Positions 34,031 to 44,162 of a stretch of DNA of 64,000 nt are shown one piece after another. The stretch lies in the NCBI GenBank assembly GCA_037501455.1, contig CM074865.1, forward strand, positions 17,926,501 through 17,990,500, written 5' to 3'. Below the pieces are notes generated by a model, which worked only from the letters and a program-made list of their open reading frames with translations, did not search any database and had not been told where the DNA came from. A program made the translations under genes and the position numbers. Every line of letters begins with the position of its first letter. Positions within the stretch are counted from its first letter, which is position 1. Origin of the DNA: Lantana camara. Taxonomy: Eukaryota; Streptophyta; Magnoliopsida; Lamiales; Verbenaceae.

Positions 34031-35042
34031 GCGTGATGTGCGCGACTCTTTCGTGTGCGGGCCTCGTTTTCGTATTTCGTGCAATCCAGTCCCAATTTTT
34101 TATTTTAATTTTAAAATTTTATTTTTGAATATTTATTTTAATTTTTGAATAAAACTTAAAATTGGGATTTTTGAGAAATAGAAACGGTTTATATTTTGGG
34201 AAAATACACCTTTGATAAAATTATTAATTTTCAGAAATTAATTGGAATTTTATTTGTTTTGTTAATTTGGGATTTATTGATAGTTTTTATAAATAAGACT
34301 CGCATCAAGTCGTGTTTTAAGTCATTAGGACTTGAAACGGGAATTTTAATTTATTGGTTAAATTTAAATTCTCGCAAAAGCATGTTAGGTGATCATGGGT
34401 TTAGATCTATGTATGGTTTTAATTTATGCACATGGATGGTTTAAATTGGGGTTGGAGCCCTATAGTTGCGTTTTTCAATTGAGGTTGGAGCCTCACTTAT
34501 GTGCGTACTGTTATGTGATTTATTATGTGGCTTTCCTTATTACTGTTTTTTAGGCCGGGGTATGCCCCGTGTAATTGTCTAAGGTCAATATGAAGATTGA
34601 GCCTTATTACTTTATGTCTTTTTCTTTTTATTGTAATTTGAGAGTAGAGATAGGTGGTGAGGTTTTATTTTCATTTTGGAGACAATGCACCCATGGAGTA
34701 AGATGGACCACATTCAAGTAACAAGGAGGCCATAAGTGAAGACCCCTCAAAATGTTAGGGAGGGGAATCTCAATTGTAAAAATGTAATAGAGATAGGGCT
34801 CGTATTTTGTTACCGCTTTCCCTTATGTGATTTAAACTGTTTATGTGGCATGAATGTTAGAACTTGTGATTGTGGAGTGGCTCCCACATATCATGCATAA
34901 GATAGGTAGAACCCATGATCATTACATGTTAGTATCATGCTAGGACATGTTATCTGTTTATGTGCTTGTTTGAAATGCATTTAAGTGTACTTGCATTAAT
35001 CAAGACTAATAAAATTGGATAACATATATGTTGGTGAGGTCG

Positions 35043-35062
35043 AACCGGACAACTCTCCGGTT
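35043..35062 (+). other. Predicted RNA hairpin in the copia leader
   Basis: AACCGGA and TCCGGTT pair perfectly around the loop CAACTC. The second copia keeps both arms and changes only the loop to CAACCC. Confidence 0.6.
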
Positions 35063-35184
35063 GATTCGAAAATTCCCATTAAATATTAAGCTAATTTCGA
35101 ACGAATAGGTGTTTAATTCGAGATGCAAGTTTTGAATTAAATTCCTAGCATTCCATCAATAGGTTTTAAGTTTAGTAAGTGAAG

Positions 35185-35523
35185 CTAGTTATTGTCCGCG
35201 AGTCGTGGGATAGCTAGTGGAGCTTATTAGTTCTTAGTTACCTAATTGATCATTTTAAATGATCAATATTTCATGATCGATTTTAGCAAGGGCGATGTCC
35301 GCGAGTCGTGGGTCGTTCGAACTAAGTTTTGGTCATGATCTTATGATTGATGGGTTTAGCTTAACGCCTAAGTAAATATGGATGTCGCACGAGTCGTGGG
35401 TCCATATTGAAAGATAGGTGATGCAAAAACAATTACTAAGAGTTCTAAAGATGTTAGAATTGGTAAGATGTACCTACCTAGGGTTCTTACTTAGAATGTC
35501 CACGAGTCGTGGGTTCGAGGTAA
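35185..35523 (+). other. Four repeated stem-loops with a CGAGTCGTGGG core in the copia leader
   Basis: Hairpins at 35185-35217, 35290-35318, 35375-35408 and 35487-35523 share one plan: outer stem, 5' TGT opposite a single G, inner stem CCGCG or CCACG with CGTGG, and loop AGT. The third has a variant inner stem (CACG/CGTG). Outer arms differ: CTAGTTAT/ATAGCTAG, GGGCGA/TCGTTC, AATATGGA/TCCATATT and TTACTTAGAA/TTCGAGGTAA, each pairing with at most one mismatch when G-U is allowed. The second copia has the same set (59624-59962) with spacing conserved to within one base. An RNA function in the genomic transcript is inferred. Confidence 0.65.
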
Positions 35524-35719
35524 AATGCCTAGGATCTTAGTACCCATTGGGAAACGTGTTCCTCTTAGATCTTTGGGAGTTATAGATCTTTGAAAAACAG
35601 TGGGAGCTACATTAGATTAAAGACCTTATCTTTTGTATATCGTTATAATTCAGCATGCTCACCAGTTCTCTGTTTTACCATTTAGGTCGTAGATTCTGTG
35701 ATTCTCTACGTGTTTTGAA

Positions 35720-37711
35720 ATGGCAACCAAAAACCCTCTTGTATCGATCCTCGAGTCAAACAAGTTGACTGGTCCCAACTATTCTGATTGGCTGAGGAAT
35801 CTAAAAATCATTTTAGATTCTGAGAAGAGAACTTATGTTCTCTTCGAAGGGGAGCCTAGTCCCGAAGGGGAGGCTCCCACTCGGGCCGAGCGGGATGCGA
35901 TTCAGAAGTGGAAGGATGATAATCTCCAAGCCCGTTGCCTTATGTTGGCTAACATGTCTCCGGACTTGCAAAGACAACATGAGGCCATGGAATTCGCTTG
36001 GGAGATTTACGACCACTTAGAGCAACTTTACCGCCCTCATGAACGTGTTACAAGGTATAACACTTCAAAGGAATTGTTCCACTTAAGAATGAGAGAAGGT
36101 TCAAGTGTCCATGAATATGGACTCAAGTTTCTCGCCCTTACTGAGAAACTTGCTTCCATGGACATGCCACTGAAAGATGAGCTTTCAGTGGATTTGTTGC
36201 TAGCTTCGCTCCCACCATCATTCAACCCATTTGTCCTTAACTTCAATATGAATCATGCTGGTGCTATTGTAGCTGAGCTGATTAGTCAGCTTGTGACTGC
36301 TGAAAGCACGATCAAGAAGGACAATAAGGTTTTGATGGTGAATGCTCCATCTTCCTCTTCTGGGCCTTCTAAAGGTAAGGGCAAGAAAGCCCAAAAGAAG
36401 AAGAAGAAACCCCTTAGGCCCACTGGTGGCGTTTCGAAGGGGAAGGCCCAAAAGAAGAAGCGTGATCAGAAAGAGGATGTTTGCTTCCATTGTGGCAAAG
36501 CGGGACATTGGAGGAGAAACTGCCCAGAGTACAAGGCTACTCTAAAGAAATGTTTCTTTCTCGTTGAAGTAAATCTTTCTATTAATTCTAGTTCTTGGGT
36601 ACTTGATACCGGTTGTGGAACTCATATCTGTAATGATGTACAGATGCTAAGTGAAGTCCAACAACTCAAAGAAGGAGAATGTGTCTTAAAGATCGGCGAT
36701 GGCTCAAACGTTGAAGCTCGAGCTTTAGGCACAATTAGATTAGATTTAGGTAGTTTTGAGTTAGTCTTAAATAAAGTCCTTTATGTACCGAGCATTATTC
36801 GTAATATAATTTCAGTTCCAATATTAGATTGTGAAGGTTATGAAACTTATATTAAGAATGGTAAATACTTTATCAAACGAAACAACTCTTCCGTTCACAT
36901 CGGTACTCTAAGTAATGGACTTTATCTAACTCAGAATATCAATATTATGAATATACAACGAGAAACGAAGCGTAAGAGAGATGACAAAGTTTCAGCTCCT
37001 TTATGGCACGCTAGATTAGGACACATTTCCAAGAACAGAATTAGCAAGATAAACACTTTAGGATCATTCTCTGAAAATGAACTTAAGGAGTTAACTTCTT
37101 GCGTATCCTGTCTCAAAGGAAAAATGTCCAAAATTCCTTTTAAAGGAACTGTGGAACGTGCCACTAAGGTATTGGATTTGATCCATACTGATGTTTGTGG
37201 ACCGCTTAGTGTAAGCACAAGAAACAATCATCAGTATTTCATAACCTTTACTGATGACTTCAGTCGGTATGGTTATGTATACTTGATGAAGTATAAATCT
37301 GAAGCTTTTGAGAAATTCTTAGAATTTCAAAAGGAGGTTGAGAACCAAACTGGTCACAAGATCAAAGCACTTCGATCTGATCGAGGAGACGAGTATCTTA
37401 GTGAAGAATTCCTTAATCATCTCAAAGATAATGGGATTATCTCTCAGTTGACTCCTCAGGGAACTCCTCAGCTTAATGGAGTTTCTGAGAGAAGGAATCG
37501 AACCTTACTTGATATGGTTCGTTCCATGATGAGTTTCACTGACTTACCACCTTCTTTCTGGGGTTATACCCTAGAAAGTGCAGCAAAGATTTTGAATCTA
37601 GTTCCCTCTAAGTCAGTCCCTAAAACGCCCTATGAAATGTGGCATGGTAAAATCCCTAGACTTAAGAATTTGGGGTTGTCCTGCTTACGTGAAGAGGACA
37701 GTGGGAGATAA
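35720..37711 (+). pseudogene. Copia gag-pol part 1: gag, protease, integrase
   Basis: 663 codons from the first ATG after the leader. Gag occupies about 1-280, with capsid-like helices, a Lys-rich stretch (222-250) and a zinc knuckle Cys255/Cys258/His263/Cys268. The protease has Asp296 in WVLDTGCGTH. Integrase has His430, His435, Cys461 and Cys464 as zinc ligands and Asp491, Asp554 and Glu590 as the catalytic triad, with normal 35-residue spacing. After residue 645 an 8-base deletion shifts the frame, and the last 18 codons are out of frame. SDRGDEY carries Asp where the second copy has Gly. Expressed products would be gag, protease and most of integrase. Confidence 0.93.
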
Positions 37712-38153
37712 GTTAGAATCTCGTTCTAACTTATGCCACTTTGTAGGTTATCCTAAGGAATCCATAGGATACTACTTCTATGATCAATCTGAGCAAAGGG
37801 TGTTTGTTTCCAGAAATGCCACTTTTCTTGAGGAACCGTTCCTTAAAGAAAAGAAAGGCAAGATCATAGAATTAGAGGAAGTACAAAGTGACCCCACGCC
37901 ACCCACTGAAGAAACGTCCCCTACTGATCAACCACAACCAATCACGAATTTCGATACACATAAAAATCCTCCTCTAAGGCGTTCTGAACGCACTCCTAGA
38001 CAGCCGGAGAGATGGTATGGATTCTTCCATGAAATCTCTCAAAAGGATAATGATCCTTTAACATATGAGGAGGCACTTTCAGATTCTGACTTTGAACAGT
38101 GGATAGAAGTCATGAAATCCGAAATGGACTCCATGAACTCCAACCAAGTTTAG
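37632..38153 (+). pseudogene. Copia pol part 2: integrase C-terminus to start of RT
   Basis: The true frame resumes after the deletion with LRIWGCPAYVKRTVGDKLES, then GYPKESIGYYFYDQSEQRVFVSRNATF, the copia integrase C-terminal block, and a Pro/Thr-rich linker with RRSERTPRQPERWYG. It ends at a TAG that replaces the Trp codon in the RT start motif, which is intact in the second copia (62611-62613). Confidence 0.9.
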
Positions 38154-38156
38154 ACC

Positions 38157-39632
38157 TTGGTAGATTTGCCTGATGGGGTCAAACCCATAGGTTGCAAATG
38201 GATCTTTAAGAGAAAGCTTGGAGTTGATGGCAGCATTGCAGCCTACAAAGCAAGACTGGTTGCAAAAGGATTCACTCAAAGACCCGGCGTGGACTTTGAT
38301 GAAACTTTTTCGCCAGTTGCAATGCAAAAGTCTATTCGGATCATGCTTGCCATTGCTGTATATTATGACTATGAGATATGGAAAATGGATGTGAAAACTG
38401 CCTTTCTCAATGGTGACATTAACAAAGACATTTATATGGAGCAACCCATAGGTTTCACATTCAGTGGGAGTGAGCAAAAGGTTTGCAAACTCCAAAGATC
38501 AATCTATGGATTGAAACAGGCTTCTAGGAATTGGAACATTCGATTTGATGAATCAGTCAAAGCGTTTGGCTTCATTCAAATTTCGAATGAGTCCTGTGTG
38601 TATAGAAAGGAATTGGAGACCTCAGTGCAATTCTTAGTACTTTATGTTGATGACATCCTTCTTATTGGGAATTCGAATGATGACATGAAAGTAACTAAGT
38701 TATGGTCATCGAACCAATTCGAGATGAAAGATCTTGGTGATGTGTCCTATATCCTTGGAATTAAAATCTATCGAGATAGATCTAGAAGGCTAATAGGACT
38801 ATCACAGTCGATGTACATTGACAAAGTATTGAAGAGATTCAATATGGAGTCAGCAAAGGTTAAGAACCTTCCTATGAGTGTAGGAACATGTCTTTCAAAG
38901 AAGATGTGCCCTAAGACTAACCTTGAGAAGGAAAGAATAACTCATACACCTTATGCATCAGCAATAGGTAGCATAATGTATGCAATGTTATGTACTCGAC
39001 CGGATGTGGCTTATGCACTTAGTGTAACAAGTCGTTTCCAATCTGACCCTGGAGATGGTCACTGGGTTGCCGTGAAGAATATTCTTAAGTACTTGAAAAG
39101 TACTAAAGATTTATTCTTAGTTTACGGAGGTCAGAAAGATCTTACTGTCGAAGGATACTGCGATGCAAGCTTTGCATCTGACTTAGATGATTTTAAGTCA
39201 ATGTCAGGATACATTTTCTGCCTAAACGGCGGAGCAGTGAGTTGGAAGAGTTCCAAGCAAACAACCACTGCAGATTCGACCACTGAGGCCGAATACTTAG
39301 CTGCAAATGATGCAGCTAAGGAAGGTGTTTGGATTAGAAACTTCATTCAAGAGTTGAATGTTGTTCCTAGCATGAAAGACCCCATTTATGTGTTTTGTGA
39401 CAACACTGGGGCGGTTGCTCAAGCAAGAGAACCAAGATCTCACCAACGGACCAAGCACATTATGAGGAAGTATCACCTAATCCGTGATATTATCAAAAGA
39501 GGAGATGTGCAAATTGAGAGGGTCACATCAGCAGAGAACGTGGCAGATCCACTTACTAAACCCCTTAGTCGAGAAGCTTTCCAAGGTCATCATCAGAAGA
39601 TGGGACTTAGAGTAGCTTTAGAATGGCTTTGA
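38157..39632 (+). pseudogene. Copia pol part 3: reverse transcriptase and RNase H
   Basis: About 490 intact codons after the TAG. RT motifs: GCKWIFKRKLGVDG, YKARLVAKGF, VDFDETFSPV, MDVKTAFLNGDI, YGLKQASRNW and catalytic LYVDDILLIGNS. RNase H motifs: YCDASFASD, SMSGYIFCLNGGAVSWKSS, TTADSTTEAEYLA and HQRTKHIMRKYH. It ends with NVADPLTKPLSREAF and a TGA just before the polypurine tract. Catalytic residues look intact; only the upstream breaks prevent translation as one polyprotein. Confidence 0.94.
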
Positions 39633-39637
39633 CAGGC

Positions 39638-39648
39638 AAGTGGGAGAT
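39638..39648 (+). other. Copia polypurine tract
   Basis: AAGTGGGAGAT directly abuts the 3' LTR, the usual plus-strand priming site. Confidence 0.85.
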
Positions 39649-41597
39649 TGTTAGGAATAGTGCCCTAGAAAGCCGATTGTATATCCGCTTTATGTTTTTC
39701 CTTATTGTAATCACAGAGAATCTTTGAATGAAATAACAAATTGAGGCAACACTTCTTTATATGCTCTTGTTTGGTATGCGTTTACTTTAGCTGTGCATGT
39801 ATGAGAACTCCCCTAATCCTGATGACTTTAGGACTCTACCATTTAGGTGAAATAGTTCATGAAACGAGCCCTATATCACATAAGTCATGATTAGTAAAAT
39901 ACTCCAAGCCGATGAGTCCTACAGACAGTGGGAGTGTCAACCTGACTCCTCTAAGGCTTGCTTGTGGGATCACGCCCTTAAGAAGGACCACCTTGTTTCA
40001 TGGAGGTGCAAAGTGTATAGTTGATACGTGCGTGATACATGAGGGTGCTTACTTTAATAAGTAAGTTCACTGAGGTGCCCCATGTGAGAACATTCCTAAA
40101 TGGGAAAGGAAGTTTCTATTTCAGGAAATAGAAACTTCCAGATTAGGAAATATCTCACGAGTCATTGATGTGATTAATTGATCCTTAGACTTGAGGTTCC
40201 TTGTCACTTTATGAGTTAACTCTGTAGTCTTAGGTATAAGCTTTAAAGGGTGTCGCCTTAGACAACTGATTCAAGGCTTATGCTGGGGCTGCACAAGTGA
40301 TTCATGAAAGTGAATGAGAATCAAGAAAGGACCTACACTTGCATTTGCAAGGTGATCTCTTATTGTGTAAGTCATTCATATGCCATATGGAGTCCTTGGC
40401 CAAGGCAGTAGATCAAGACATCAAGAAAAGGGTTTCTTGGATTGAGATCAAACGGATATGAAATGCACTTAGCTTTAAGACCGGATTATTAGGGTTCTGA
40501 TTATTCCCTTACCCTAGATCTTGGTTGAGAGATAGTAAGTAGGAGGATTGTATCTCACATGAATCAATGACTTAAAGGTTCTGTCGAATCCGAACATTCC
40601 GATTCAGCTAGGGGTTAAACACCTGTTGCTAGACTATGGTCGTTTAATCTGTGGACTGATTAATTAATTAGTGAATTAATTAATTAGGGTCACTGCTAAT
40701 TGAATTGAGAACCTAGAGGGTCACACACAACAACTTGGTTACATGAGTTGAGGCTTTAAAATGATTAAACGAGTTAATCGAGCCAAGAGGGTTCCACACG
40801 TGTGAACCACACGTGTGGCTCACGTGAGTGACACATGTCCTTGTGACACGTGTCTCACACGTGTGTAAATATATATGTATATTTATTTATGTGTTAAATA
40901 ATTAATGTGATTAATTATTTAATAGACTTTGGTTTAATTTTGAATTAAAAAGAAAGTCTTATTTTGGAGAAAAATAATCTAGTTAATTAATTATGAATTA
41001 ATTAATTAGATAAAATAAGTTATTTATTTTAAATAAATGAAGTATAAAATTATCCAAAATAGTTTGGATATTTTTAGCTCTCTTGAAAGTTGATTTGAAT
41101 TCAAAGTCAAAGTTGGAAATTACTTGATGATCAAGTAATAGGAGAGAGGGAACAAATCCTTGCCCAATAAGGACTAGGGATTTCGGCGTCCCTCTCCCTC
41201 TTCTATATATATGAGAGCTCGAGCTCCTTATGGAGCTAATTGGCAATTCTTTTGGTTCATGTGTTGAACATCTTCCTTTCTCCAAGATCAAATAAACCCT
41301 AGGTTAAGCCTAAACACTAACTAGAGAACTAGCATCCTTACTAGTTAGATTGTGATCAAGTTGGTGGACTATCTCTAGAGAGCTTCAAGTTAGAAGTTTG
41401 AAGATTCGAGCTTTACCAAGGAGAGGGGATCAAGCCGCGAGAAGAGCGTTCTTGGGTGGCTTGAAACGCTTCAAGAAAGAATAAAAGAAAAGTAAGTTTT
41501 CTAACTCTACGAATTTGGATACACGATTGTGAGTCCAAGATCCTTTTGTTGGAAAAATTTTTAAATTCCGCTGCTTTCTGATTCGTGTTTTCCAACA
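39649..41597 (+). repeat. 3' LTR of the full-length copia
   Basis: 1949 bp, aligned with the 5' LTR without any net length change and about 24 substitutions. It ends TTTTCCAACA, next to the GAGAG duplication. Confidence 0.96.
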
Positions 41598-41602
41598 GAG
41601 AG

Positions 41603-42026
41603 AATTCTAGCAAGTTGATGAAGTACCAGTCCAACCCATGGAACTTCCAGAGGACGCAGAACTACCAGGAAAAGTTCCAGACGAACTTCCGGAAAGTTCC
41701 AGAGAAATCCCAGAGAGAGCAATTCGATGTTGTTGGTGAAGGGCGTACCGAAGTTCAAAACCAAGCAGCAAAACGTCATTTTAACGGTCAGGCCGCATAC
41801 CTAACAGAGCGTCAAAAGGTGACGGAGGTGACGGTCGACAAAGCATCATAGAAGGTGATGGTCGACAAAGCGTTACGAATCCCAACGTCGTTGACGGTCG
41901 ACAGAGCATCACAAAATAATCCCAATTTCAAAAGGCGAACCTTGGGAGGTGATGGTAGCATCACAAGAAAATCCCAATTTCTAAAGTCGAACCTTGGGAA
42001 GGAGAAAAACCTAAGCTTTGATACCA
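41603..42026 (-). other. Internal region of the TRIM-like element (5' part)
   Basis: About 420 bp next to the TRIM primer site, made largely of short direct repeats: 'cccaatttc(a/t)aaag.cgaaccttggga' twice and 'gacggtcgaca(a/g)agc(a/g)' several times. No gag or pol motif is seen. It is continuous with 31512-31573 once the copia is removed. Confidence 0.65.
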
Positions 42027-42249
42027 TAAAAGTGTAAATTGTTTTCTCCATTTAATAGTATCAGAGTGCAGCTATATTTATACGTACAATACAAGCTCTA
42101 AAATCTATACAAAATATTCTAGAAGATACTAAATATACTAAATATAACAATATCCCTAAAGATAATACATAATAACAAATCTCTATAAAAGATATTGGCA
42201 AGATATACAAATATTTACTATAACGTAATATTAGAATATTACGTTCACA
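42027..42249 (-). repeat. 5' LTR of the TRIM-like element
   Basis: 223 bp, uninterrupted. On the minus strand it starts TGTGAACGTAATATT and runs straight into the primer site TGGTATCAAAGC. Confidence 0.87.
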
Positions 42250-42254
42250 CTTTT

Positions 42255-44162
42255 CTAGAATCTTAGCTCGCTGCAAGCTTCTCCGATGACGTTGGAAATC
42301 CTGATGCTACAGTCCCCAACAACAACTTCTCCCGACAGTGACACCATGGTTTGACTCAATCAGCCTCAGGAGCTCTGATCAAACAAAACATCGTGAAGGC
42401 ATCACCGGCGCCTTTCTGAAATTGGGTCATCATACGAAGGAAATTTTTCTAAACCGGATCTCTTCGTCGCGAAGCAAACTTTTCTGGAACTCGAACTCAC
42501 CGCCACGAAGGAAACTTTTCTGGAATCGGGCCTCGATTTTACGTGTCTGAAAAGATGTGCTTTGCTGGAACAGGCTTTTCTGGAATAGGGTCTCTCCATT
42601 TACGAAGGAATATTCAGTTAAAAACGGACATTCTATTGAACCATTGTTTGTAATTCTTTTTTTTTTTTTTTAATTATTGATCCTCCTTTCAGATTTTTAG
42701 AAAATCTTGAGCTGCATCAACCTCATCCTGCTTCATGCTCCATCAATTCTTGGGCCGAGAGTCTACTGCAATGAATTTGTGATCACAAATTTGGAATCTT
42801 GGTATCTTTATTCACGAAGGAATCTAATCAGCATGATACAATGGAAACTTTTCCGGAACTTGGTATCTTCATTCATGAAGGAATCGAATGAGTGTGTGTG
42901 TGTGTACTTAAAAAGATGTCATCGGGACTGTCCACGAGAAGGAGAGATTCGCCATTGTTGGGATGCATGATGGTTTTGCCAATTGAGAGAGAAAGCCTCC
43001 CTGAGGCATTGCTAATGTTATTTGCTTTTTTCCCCCCCTTTAATAGGTTATCCAACACGGGACACATTAGCTTAAGGAAACAAATCTGAAATTTAATTTC
43101 TTTGGAATCAGCAAATGGGATAAGCGCTGCGAATCAAGCTTCAATCTTGATTCTTGGATTTTATTATATATTTTTTTTAAAATTTACTAGAGAGTTTGAC
43201 GGGAATGCTTCTATAGGCCATAACAATCATAGCATATGCTCATTGTTAGCCAACAGTCACATCTAAAGAGCAAACAAATTCGGTGAAATTTCTTCCTCCA
43301 CATTCTCAGAAAATCTGAAGATTTTGAAAAAATTTGAAGATTCTTAGGAAATCTGAAGAAGCATGGCAATTAATTTCGTTTTATCATCACATTGATGGAG
43401 TTATGCTTCATTATTCATTATAGACACTTGGATCTGACTTTGGCCTCTACCAAAGCACCACCTTAGCTATTTAGGGACGGTCATGAGCATCCATCATCCC
43501 AAAACCTGATTTTCTGGCAGGTCCTTATATCTTTCAGGATAGTCTATTGAGGCAACCGTAAAAGCTGTCAATCCATGCTCCGGCGCCACTTTCGACTCCT
43601 GAGTCTTTTTGCTGGGAATACTCTGATAAGAGATTTAAGTGTTGAAAGGGTGAGAGATACTACATGAAGAATTTGTACCAAGTGTAGTAACTTTGTCATT
43701 TTTTTATATCACTTCGAGTACTTTGATGTAAAAGAATACAGTTTTGAATAATAAAATTAATCTTTAATAACTCCATGTTTCTTTGTGTTTGTGTATTCAT
43801 TCGTCATTCTTTGTTTTGATTTTGGTTCTGAATGATTCTAATGCATGCCCCCAGTGCTGGACTTTCACGAACTTGTTGAAACTCCTAACCAATTTAAATG
43901 GTTTTGGGACAAAATCAAATTTATTTAAAGATTTGATTGAACTTGAAAATTTGATATTCAAGTTGCCTATATACCCCAAAAAAGAGGATGAATTCATCAC
44001 GTAGTTCAAAGTTTTTCTTTTTTTTTTGGTTGTCAGTTTATACTCATGCGAACAAGGAGTAACGTGCAGTTTATGCTCATGCATTAAGGAGAAAACTTCT
44101 TCATTTTGGCTAACTTTTGTGGGAATTTGACTTTCCAAGGCTAATGCGGAGCTTAGCTTTAT
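42255..44162 (-). other. Internal region of the gag-only gypsy element downstream of gag
   Basis: No protease, RT, RNase H or integrase motif is seen in either strand. At 42430-42600 a degraded repeat of about 40-60 bp ('acgaaggaaacttttctgga') recurs about four times, with related words at 42815-42885. A minus-strand frame at 44138-43797 (113 codons, with SQIPTKVSQNEEVFSLMHEH) has no recognised domain. A short GT microsatellite lies near 42891-42904. Confidence 0.5.

Larger units (their letters stand above)
33538..35719 (+). other. Long untranslated leader of the copia element
   Basis: About 2.2 kb separates the primer site from the gag ATG, with no long open frame. It contains a very GC-rich block (33795-34030) and then AT-rich DNA. 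Its last 0.5 kb is dense in potential RNA hairpins (35043-35523). The second copia has a leader of the same length (57964-60157), so the leader is a family property. It is expected to carry packaging and dimerisation signals, which is an inference. Confidence 0.75.
31574..41597 (+). mobile_element. Full-length Ty1/copia LTR retrotransposon, recent insertion
   Basis: A complete 10,024-bp element: two LTRs of 1949 bp each, primer binding site, 2.2-kb leader, gag-pol and polypurine tract. The duplication GAGAG (31569-31573 and 41598-41602) is perfect. I count about 24 differences between the LTRs (about 1.2%), so insertion is recent compared with its hosts. Integrase precedes RT, as in copia. 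The polyprotein has just two breaks: an 8-base deletion at about 37659/37660, relative to the copy at 56015-64000, and a TGG-to-TAG change at 38151-38153. It sits in the TRIM-like element. Confidence 0.97.
30961..42249 (-). mobile_element. TRIM-like miniature LTR retrotransposon, split by a copia insertion
   Basis: LTRs at 30961-31511 (containing a 318-bp MITE) and 42027-42249 (223 bp) have TG...CA ends. A perfect 5-bp duplication CTTTT lies at 30956-30960 and 42250-42254. On the minus strand the primer site TGGTATCAAAGC directly abuts the 5' LTR, and a GCGGGGTGG polypurine tract precedes the 3' LTR at about 31512-31520. Without the copia element (plus its GAGAG duplication) and the MITE, the unit is only about 930 bp with about 490 bp of internal DNA and no open gag or pol. 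Size, primer site and lack of coding match terminal-repeat retrotransposons in miniature; an internally deleted copia is the alternative. Confidence 0.82.

Noticed and set aside
33854..34095. Arg/Ala-rich frames in the GC-rich leader block, also at 58219-58523
   Set aside because: High GC removes stop codons by chance; the frames do not agree between the two copies.
38079..38495. Minus-strand frame of about 138 codons, conserved at 62539-62937
   Set aside because: It is a shadow of the RT coding strand in two copies of one element family.
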